Of a stretch of 64,000 bases of DNA, positions 56,440 through 64,000 are shown piece by piece; positions within the stretch are counted from its first letter, which is position 1; every line of letters begins with the position of its first letter. Below the pieces are notes generated by a model. That model was not told where the DNA came from, did no database searches, and saw only the letters and a list, made by a program, of their open reading frames with translations. The stretch is from the NCBI GenBank assembly GCA_032209605.1, contig JASFXZ010000003.1, positions 37,226,762-37,290,761 of the forward strand, given 5' to 3'. The translations under genes were made by a program, and so were the position numbers. The stretch comes from Mactromeris polynyma (lineage: Eukaryota > Mollusca > Bivalvia > Venerida > Mactridae).

Positions 56440-57560
56440 TAATTTTCGTGAATACAACGGAGAGTCATCCTTGTTGTTGCATGTTTTTCCTGTCCGTTGG
56501 AAACAATATGTGTAATAATGTAGTGTATACAAATGTATGCTTTTATAATCCGAAAAATATTGTTATTTTTGCCATAATACTGAAATGAATAATGGCAATT
56601 ATTAATGTCAATTTAGTTGCGAATTTACAGTTGAATAAGATATTGTTTTCCCAGCAATGTATACGAAAACACTATCTAAGAGAACATTAAATCATGATTT
56701 GGCATTGTTATACGTTTTTGTATTTGTTCATGACGAAATGCAGTCTGAAAATATTAAAATACCTACAGGACAAAACCTTTCAGTTTTATGTTTAGAATGG
56801 TATGTTTCAGGTCCTTATAAAGGGTACTTGTTCAATTGTGTGTGGATTTTATAAATTATTAGTTTGAGAAAGTAAGAGATATATAAGCATTTTACCAACG
56901 TGATTCAATGTTAATAACTTTAATAATAATAAAGGTGAACTGTGGGCTCGAGCATGATAGAATACCGCACAGCTACAAACCTGAATTGTGACTGTTTATA
57001 TTGAAGCAAAGAACGTTAAGTGGAGCATATTCAATGATAAAATGTGTACACCTTCGGATCTGGTTGAGGAAAATAAAAGTCATAATTATAAGTCAAATAG
57101 ATAAGCAGACGCTTTTATAATATAATCTCTAAACACATATTGAAAATAAATAAGTGCATATTAATATCCGCACGTGCACGGCCTATTTGACCGCCATATA
57201 TGGGTCACAGGAGACGGAGGTATTGGTATTATATGCGCCTGAATTTTTGCATGATAAACATACACTACACTCGAACGACGAACTTCTGAAAACAATTATG
57301 TTTGAAGTAATATATCTATTACATTGTAGTCTATATATTGAATCGACTATAATTATTATTTAGTTACAAAACAGTAAAAGTATTATATCCAGGCTTGCTT
57401 GCACAAAGGGTGTTCCAACTCTAAAATAAACATACATTTCTTTGTTTGATAACATTCTGTAATTGATAAGATGTTGTTCATAACAATCTATGGGGAGTGT
57501 GAGATTGTACTTCAATGAAAAACTACAAACTATGTCTATGTGGATGATCTCTATAAAATG
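56440..57560. other. Non-coding stretch, nothing recognised
   Basis: AT-rich. Short frames at 56657-56854 and 57154-57363 have no motif or splice context that would support a gene. Confidence 0.35.
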
Positions 57561-57564
57561 GCTT

Positions 57565-57745
57565 ACAGACTTTTCAACCCCACTTTTCAAATGAAGACTT
57601 TTCAACCCCAGGACTTTTCAACCCCTGATTTCAAGACTTTTCAACCCCTACCTGTTGAGACTTTTCAACCCCTAGTTTGAATATTTTCAACCCCTACATT
57701 TATCTTTCTCAACCCCTACTTTGAAGACTTTTCAACCCCTATTTC
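57565..57745. repeat. Minisatellite of GACTTTTCAACCCC units
   Basis: About eight units share the core 'gacttttcaacccc' or close variants, spaced irregularly 15-30 bp apart. It lies about 330 bp upstream of the Harbinger transposase first exon. Confidence 0.85.
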
Positions 57746-57870
57746 TTTTTTTATCATTTTCTATTTTATTAAATATACTGGTATCTAACAATTCACTTAT
57801 TTCATGCGTAACTGTAATTCGTAAATAAAGGAAAAAAAATCCTCTCAAAATGTCATCGAAAAATATATTT

Positions 57871-57905
57871 AATGACGTAATCACATAAACAAGTCTCTGA
57901 CGTCA
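57871..57905 (+). promoter_or_regulatory. CRE-like sites upstream of the Harbinger transposase
   Basis: A full palindromic TGACGTCA at 57898-57905 and a TGACGTAA at about 57873 lie about 175-205 bp before the transposase ATG. These fit CREB/ATF sites; function is inference. Confidence 0.4.
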
Positions 57906-58077
57906 TTCAGTATACACGCGTTCAGCGTGTCCGTTCAATCTGGGACATTGGTCCCAGGTTGAATCTCTCTGGGGCTACTTCATTGGACACCACCCGGCTG
58001 ACGCCGTCTTGTATTCGGCGTACGCCGGTCATGTGACTCGGCTGGATGCGAAACAAGTGATACCGGCGTAAACAAAT

Positions 58078-59736
58078 ATGTCGGCTCTGTTGACTTCTGT
58101 CGTGGTGCATATGGCAATCGATGAAATGTTACAATCGGAGAGCGACGATGAGGACAATGATCTGGTTGAAATAGTCGGAATAAACGCAACGTAAGCAGAT
58201 TGATTAAATTAATATATGCATTATATGAAATGCCATCCCTAGCTAGAAATTTAAGTCGTTTATTGAATGTGTACTACTTCCGGATTATGTCATATTTTCG
58301 GATGATCAAATCGTACCTGATACATTACTGTAGTCAGTAGGTATACTAAGTTGTTGGCCTTTGTTAATTCGACAAGAATCTTGCATCTGATTAATTTCAT
58401 GCTCTGATGTGGATACTAGTAAGTTCGGTAAATTGATTTTAACGCTCGTTTCCTTTGGAGGTTTCGGTAAAAATATTTTTTGTTAATATTGAACAATGAT
58501 ATAGGCTTAATAATAGGATAGTATGGCGAAGTGTGACCAAACAATGTAATTAAGTCAATTACCATGTGAACCTATGAATATTTGCCAACTGACATGTTAA
58601 TTGTACCCTTTTTCGGTCAACTCGTACCCTTTCTAACCGTAATTGCCATTTACCGAAACCGCCGTAAATCTCTGATGTCATGTATGCATTTTTTGTATTT
58701 TATCTATTTTAGCACCAGAGAAGACAGAACTAAGTCTTTGGAGTATTTTGAATACACAATCCAAAGCTATCTCCCGGACACGTTCAAACAATTTTTCAAG
58801 ATTAGTTATGAATCCTTACAACATCTTTGTCAGACAATTGCAGACTATCCAGAGTTAGCTGAGAGGATATATCCTGGAGGAAGAAAACCAATTCCTCTTG
58901 AAAAGAAGGTGTTGATGACCGTTAGATACCTAGTGTCTCAAGAAACTGTGAAAGAGTTAAGTGATCGTTTTGGTGTTACAGAACATAGCTTAATTCGGAG
59001 CAAACGGCAAGTCATTTAAGTTATGTGCAACAATCTTCTTGAAAAATTTGTGACTTGGCCCAAAAGAGATGACTTTCAAGGTATTGCTCAAAGATTTGAT
59101 GATATGGGCGCTTACAATTTTCCTAATGTTTTAGGAGCTATTGATGGGTCTCACATACCTATTGAAGCCCCCTCAGCAAATCCAAAAGCTTACTACAATC
59201 GTAAAATGCATTATTCAGTGATCCTTCAAGGCGTATGTCTGCATGATTTAAAATTTATTGACATTAATGTTGGTTGGCCATGGCGCGTACACGATGCGAA
59301 AGTACTTCGGAATTCTACCGTATGGCACACAGGATTTGAGAAAACAGATAATGGCCGGTTTCATCTTCTTGGAGATGGTGCTTACCCACTTAAGGAATGG
59401 CTGCTGACACCATACAGAGACAATGGACACTTGACTCCGCAACAAACTCGCTTCAATGTGGCATTATCCTCTAAGCGACAGGTTGTAGAAAGAGCATTTG
59501 GTATGCTCAAAGGACGGTGCAGGAGACTTAAATACATTCATTTGAAATCTATTGAAGAAACTTGTAATACTGTTGTAGCTGCATGTGTTTTACACAACAT
59601 TTGTATTATGGAACAAGACAACTTTGAAGAAATTTTAAACAATGATGTACAGGTCGAGTGTCCACCTGCTGCTGGTTTCATCCCGAATGATGCGCAAGGT
59701 CAGCTGAAGAGGGCTAACATCACAAACAGACTGTAA
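58078..59736 (+). pseudogene. PIF/Harbinger transposase (HARBI1-like), two exons, one internal stop
   Basis: Exon 1 (58078-58190) runs from ATG through an acidic D-E-M-L-Q-S-E-S-D-D-E-D segment to a GTAAGC donor. Exon 2 (58713-59736) follows a 'ttttag' acceptor and joins in phase, giving 378 codons. The N-terminal part carries a helix-turn-helix-like region (V-L-M-T-V-R-Y-L-V-S...F-G-V-T-E). The DDE nuclease shows A-I-D-G-S-H-I (Asp about 182), L-G-D-G-A-Y-P-L (Asp about 259) and E-R-A-F-G-M-L-K-G-R (Glu about 297). The only lesion seen is TAA at 59017-59019 (codon about 140), after which the frame remains open to the normal end. It catalyses cut-and-paste transposition in this family, together with the Myb-like partner encoded convergently at 60692-61890. 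Terminal repeats of the element were not identified. Confidence 0.9.
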
Positions 59737-59739
59737 ATT

Positions 59740-60690
59740 AATATAAATGTTGACATCCTTTCCTTATGCCGAATAGTATTGCAAAGCATTTGTAATAGAA
59801 AAGTGTACACTTTGATTTTGTATCTTTATTTATGTTTAACTAAAATACAAATAACAAAAATAAAATATAAATAAAATATAAATAAAACAAAGTGTTTTTA
59901 TCTCAAAAACATATCTCCCTGATATCTACCTGATTTTGACTAGAACCTGTATCTATATTCCTCATAGATAAATTACATATTAATTTCTATTAATTAAGTA
60001 ATGAATAGTCATGTTGAAAACTAGAGGACCGTGATGTTTCTCATGAACAGCAAACAAAAGTGATGAATAGTACATAAACATCTAACAAGGACTAGTACTT
60101 AAGTCCAGAACACTAAAACAGAAAGCAAGGGGATCATAGTCCTCATTTATGTCCCTTATAGGTTATAGTAGAAAAAGATGCCCCATATATATTTTTCAAT
60201 AAAATACGATGTCCCTTATAATTTTCCATACAAAATGATGTCCCTTACATATTTCCAAAAAAGATGTCACTTATAGATTACAATAAATTATCATGTCCCT
60301 TATACGTTACCATAAAAAAATGTCCCTACAAGTTTCCATAAAAAAGATGTCCCTTATTGGTTACAATAAATTATCATGTCCCTTATAGTCCATAACACTA
60401 ACAGAAAGCAAGAGGTTCATATTCCTCATTTATGTTCCTCATAAACAAATAACAATAGTCGAGGACTAGTACTTAAGTGCAGAACACTAAAACAGAAAGC
60501 AAGAGGATCATATTCCTCATGTATGTTCCCCATAAACAACTAACATTTTAGAAAATAACTAGTACTTAAGTCAAATAATAAAAATAAATTCAAGAGGACA
60601 TCCATGATCCTCGCAAACAACTAACAAAAGCCAAGAATATCAACGGTATTATACTGAACACAACAATATAAATTTTGCATGTTTGGCAGA
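59740..60690. repeat. Tandem repeats between the two Harbinger genes
   Basis: Two interleaved arrays lie between the convergent genes. Units of about 75 bp with 'gactagtacttaagtccag' and 'cactaaaacagaaagcaag' occur near 60090, 60390, 60465 and 60560. A run of 40-45-bp units with 'gatgtcccttata' lies at 60150-60385. Upstream, to about 59900, is AT-rich 3' flank of the transposase with 'aataaaatataaataaa'. Confidence 0.65.
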
Positions 60691-60691
60691 T

Positions 60692-61890
60692 TTATGCATC
60701 TTTTTTGACAGCATCTTTCAGAACACTGATAAGAGAATTGACACTCTCCGTCTTTTCACGGTGTCTCCTCTCAGCTGCCTCCTCTCTCTTCACCAGCACG
60801 TCCTGAAGAAAGTCTTCCATGACTTCAACTGATCGTCTAGGGCGTTTTTTCTCGCTCTGCATAGCATCTTCTGAGCCTGAAATAAAGAAATGAAAATTAA
60901 AAATCAGCCGCACATAGAACGAAGTCCAGAATTTTTGCACAACATGATCCAAGTTAGTTTGTTATATTTACACAATAATTGATAAAGTTTCTTATGTTTC
61001 ACACAATCATAGACACTTCTTTAAATTGAGACTTTTAGATTTTACAACATTTAAAACGTAAGTGATCTTTCATCCGGATAATATGCAGCTGATCACTCTC
61101 TTGCAATATATCATATATAGAGGCTATTTCACAATACATGTCTATATTTATAATATAAGCATGTTAACTGCATTATATGATGATAGAGCCGAGCCTCATA
61201 TTATTTAATTCTGTATTTTGTCAAGTTTAGGTAACAGTAATATACATTTCTACATATGCTTTCAATCATGTTATACATTCATTTTGCAAGTGATATTTCA
61301 CATTTTATGTAATTGTGTCACTACACAGAATTGACATCGTTTAAGTGTCATGTGTCATAAAACTGTTAAAAACACACATATATATTCATTTTAACAGTCA
61401 ATATCGCAAACATAAAATGTTCATACCACAAGTGGAGTCATCCTTGCTGTTGGGTAGTGGAGCAGGTGAACTCTGCCGCTTTTTCATGTCCATACCAACC
61501 GTAGAGTCATCGCTGTCAGAAAGAGGAGGCATTTTCTTTGTAGACTTATTGCCGGAGTCTACAACATAGACTGGCTTCATGTCAGGGCAACGTGTGAATG
61601 TTTCTAACAAGTCCTCACTGTCAGAGTCTGCCGGTGATTCTCCGGATTTTTTTGTTTTTCTTCTTGTTTCTTTCATACTTTTCCTTAAGACATTTAATTT
61701 TAAGTCTGCAGTTTTCTCCAGTAAAGTTGTATCCATACTTGTTTACTTCATTGGCTATTTGTTTCCACTTATTTTTGCAGACCGTTTTTCCTTCCTCTGC
61801 AGATGTATATTTGTCTAGTAATAACTTTTCCGCTTCTGGGGTCCACTTTGAAACTGTAAGAAATTTGATTGCTTGTACATCTGACATCAT
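60692..61890 (-). pseudogene. Harbinger partner protein, Myb/SANT-like, two exons, one homopolymer frameshift
   Basis: Exon 1 (61427-61890) starts at ATG 61890. It encodes a trihelix/Myb-like domain: K-W-T-P-E-A-E-K-L-L-L, then C-K-N-K-W-K-Q-I-A-N-E-V-N, then L-K-E-K-Y-E-R. At a run of seven A (minus strand, about 61647-61653) the frame shifts; with six A it would continue through K-K-S-G-E-S-P-A-D-S-D-S-E-D. The donor GTATGA and the acceptor before 60876 join in phase to exon 2 (60692-60876), which encodes a basic patch (K-K-R-P-R-R) and a charged coiled-coil-like tail ending K-K-D-A. In PIF/Harbinger elements this protein binds DNA and helps import and recruit the transposase. The extra A may be a real mutation or a sequencing error. 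Confidence 0.8.
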
Positions 61891-61894
61891 GCTT

Positions 61895-62410
61895 TCTTAA
61901 TAGACATATTTCAGCACCAAAATTAATTATTATATAATTTCATAGAATTCAGACTGATTATTCAGACTTATTGTACTTCCGAGGGAAACTTGTAACATTA
62001 GAACACAAAAGTAAAGTATATATGGGGACAAGTAAAACAATCTTTAAGCAGAACCTATATGCATTTACATTTGTTGACGCGTAATCTCTCTTTGACATTT
62101 ATGGGCTGTGCTGGTTAACCATATATAATGTTGGAAATAAGTAAAATAAACAAATAAATGAAGAAATATAGTTCCAAGATTAGTAAATCTTTCATACAAA
62201 ATAAAGGATTGTTTTTTTTGGAAAATGACGTTAAAAAGATGGTGCTTCTTGAATTTGTCATGCTTTTTGGGGACAACCCAATAATTCTAATATTAATTTT
62301 TACATCCGGCTTAAATTGTCTGATATAATGAATATATTCTGTGCACAACAATGCTAACTCTGTTACCTTTATTGCTTGTCGAAACCGGTTCATGGCTAGA
62401 AGAGCTGGTT
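61895..62410. other. Spacer between the Harbinger Myb gene and the PHD-type gene
   Basis: AT-rich. A clear Harbinger terminal inverted repeat was looked for here and in 57.75-58.07 kb and not found. Could include 3' untranslated sequence of the PHD-type gene. Confidence 0.3.
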
Positions 62411-62413
62411 GAT

Positions 62414-63546
62414 TCATGCATCAAGCTGTTCACTATCATCTCCTTCACCTGAGAATCTATAAACAAACAAATATAAACTTTCATCTTGTTAACTTGTACA
62501 AGTGCAACTATATACTAAAGAAAACTATTTTAAACATTTATGCTATTAGTTAATTTGAACTTTTAGATTATGAAGTTGTATTAATATTATACTATTTTCT
62601 ATACATATGAACAGAACTGCATACTTTTTCCAAATCAAAGTTCTGAGAAGTATACTATGTACTTACCCTATTCACAGCAATAAAGCTTGGTCATTATAAA
62701 TGTTTACACTGAAGCAATATGGAATATACTGGTAAACCGCCTTTGTCTCAGAATGAGTATACGTTATATGTTAAGCAATAAATGCCCAAATGATTCTAGG
62801 TATATTTTAGATAGGATGTCTTCTCAACAAACTGGGATGGATGGACAAACAGACATCCAGTTGGACAATGATATTCTTAATTCTCCTTAAAAACATCATG
62901 GTCAAATTAAATCAAATCATACCTGTCTCATCACTAATTAACATGTCGACAATGTGATTAGGGCAATGAACTGACATCTCCTTCCCATTACTGTCTGTCA
63001 GTCTGAGGTTTATCATGCAGGAAAAAACAACAATATTGATAAATGTAAATGCACTTCCTTATTTGTATACGTTTAATGTTTTTGATACTAACGACATACA
63101 ACAACATTAGTAGGTTGTCGGCTTTCCAAGACATCAAAATAAATTTTAAATTTATCATACCAACTTTATATATGAACACATGTTAAATGGGAGCAATTAG
63201 CCTCGTCAGACATCCAAGTTTTAAACAAGAACTTCACAGCCTGTAACAGATGTCTGTGCCTCAAAACTACTTCGTGAATTGTATTTTTATGATAATCTAG
63301 TAGTTCAAAACAAACATGTTTAAGGAAAATATGTCATTATGATATTCTAGTCCTCCACTCACTATCAAATAAATAAAATAATTAATATTTGCAAACAGAA
63401 TAACACATAGCTAACATACATGTTGTCCTTCTGCACAGACATCGCACAGAATGCAGGTCTCTTTCTTTGTATTTATATCTTCCAAATCCACCCCAGCACA
63501 GTCTGCATGAAACGCCAGAGTGCAATTAGTGCACCTAAGGTAAATT
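62414..63546 (-). CDS. C-terminal four exons of a PHD-finger-type protein gene (partial)
   Basis: Minus-strand exons 63420-63546, 63180-63240, about 62923-62994 and 62414-62448 join in matching phases through GT-AG introns to a TGA at 62414-62416. Exon one holds C-T-N-C, F-H-A-D-C and C-I-L-C-D-V-C. Its spacing (C-x2-C-x4-H-x2-C, then C-x2-C) fits the second half of a PHD finger, so the first Cys pair should lie upstream, probably beyond the window. The later exons give K-F-L-F-K-T-W-M-S-D-E and H-C-P-N-H-I-V-D-M-L, then an acidic end (E-G-D-D-S-E-Q-L-D-A). PHD fingers usually read histone H3 tails. The protein family is not recognised. It could be a host chromatin gene or part of an unrecognised element. 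Confidence 0.55.
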
Positions 63547-63549
63547 CTG

Positions 63550-64000
63550 CAACCAAAGACAATTTATAGTTTTATGATTTTAAAAACGTTTTTAGATTAC
63601 ATCACCAGCCAGTGGTGGCAATAAGTCTCTATAACCAGTTATTTAACTTCTCTGAATCTGCCACACCATCCCTATTTTTTACAAGGATAATAACAATTTC
63701 AGATTATTTCTGAGGTTAATGTCCATATAAGTTTGTAAATGACATCATAGCTTTATGTATAATATATTGTAAAGTTATCATATAGCAACTGACACAGATA
63801 ACTGGATCCAACATTAAAGGTCCACAATAAAAATGTATCCGAAGCATCATATGGACACTTGAATACAAGACTTTCAGGATATTAATTTTATCTTTACTTT
63901 TGGAGTATTAAATAAAAATGTAATATACTTTAGAAATGACAGTAGTACTGTGGCTTTACTTTGCTGTTGAAAGTCAGTTTCATCTGAAACGCAAACTATT
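63550..64000. other. Right edge, probably intron of the PHD-type gene
   Basis: No exon with the missing Cys pair was found in the last 450 bp, so this is most likely intron leading to exons outside the window. Confidence 0.35.

Noticed and set aside
57750..58070. Left terminal repeat of the Harbinger element
   Set aside because: Searched for a match to sequence near 61.9-62.4 kb and to the GGG-CGTTT end style; none convincing.
57922..58189. Minus-strand arginine-rich frames
   Set aside because: Opposite the promoter and first exon of the Harbinger transposase; no motif.

Overview
The window looks like a piece of a bivalve mollusc nuclear genome. It is AT-rich and gene-poor, coding sequence is split by GT-AG introns, and it is packed with decayed transposable elements: jockey/CR1-like LINEs, tRNA-headed SINEs, Tc1/mariner, pogo-like and PIF/Harbinger DNA transposons, and the short repeats with 'gggccatgatggccc' or 'ggggcatctgtgtc' tails that are common in bivalves. 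The assignment comes from repeat style and protein similarity remembered by eye. No database search was possible.

The genes that look most like host genes are these. (1) An apolipoprotein-L-like gene on the minus strand (14470 to 11244) has three coding exons that join in frame to 274 codons, and its last codons run into a tRNA-like SINE head. (2) The last four exons of a PHD-finger-type gene lie on the minus strand at the right edge (63546 to 62414). (3) A terminal SH3 exon resembling sorbin/vinexin proteins (4911-5082) carries a TGA near the end of the domain. (4) A TATA-like box with a short first exon (34232-34406) sits at the end of a duplicated segment.

Mobile elements by region. 1-5 kb: a dispersed repeat whose second copy is at 25.3-27.5 kb, and SINE heads. 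5-10 kb: degenerate retroelement and LINE scraps and a SINE. 16.5-20.3 kb: a LINE with intact endonuclease and reverse transcriptase but a frameshifted C-terminus. 21.6-23.6 kb: a mariner fragment, an AT minisatellite, a pogo-like MITE and the wreck of a Harbinger element. 25.3-27.5 kb: the second repeat copy, interrupted by a 1.02-kb inverted-terminal-repeat element built from an AACGTT/CCAACG-type motif. 30.2-32.1 kb: a Harbinger-like non-autonomous element. 36-37.4 kb: LINE scraps and a microsatellite. 37.76-40.75 kb: a Tc1-like transposon split by a 1485-bp foldback element. 42.96-44.49 kb: three elements nested inside each other. 50.1-51.5 kb: a pogo-like element with a perfect 34-bp hairpin. 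52.7-54.5 kb: a GC-rich minisatellite beside remnants resembling a compact Polinton/virus-like element, with two convergent genes whose stop codons share TTATAA. 58.1-61.9 kb: a nearly intact two-gene PIF/Harbinger unit (transposase plus Myb/SANT protein), each gene carrying one simple lesion.

The host genes seen here show no shared pathway. The only clear functional partnership is the Harbinger transposase with its Myb-like partner. The other main signal is the order of insertions (element into element), which can be read from target-site duplications.
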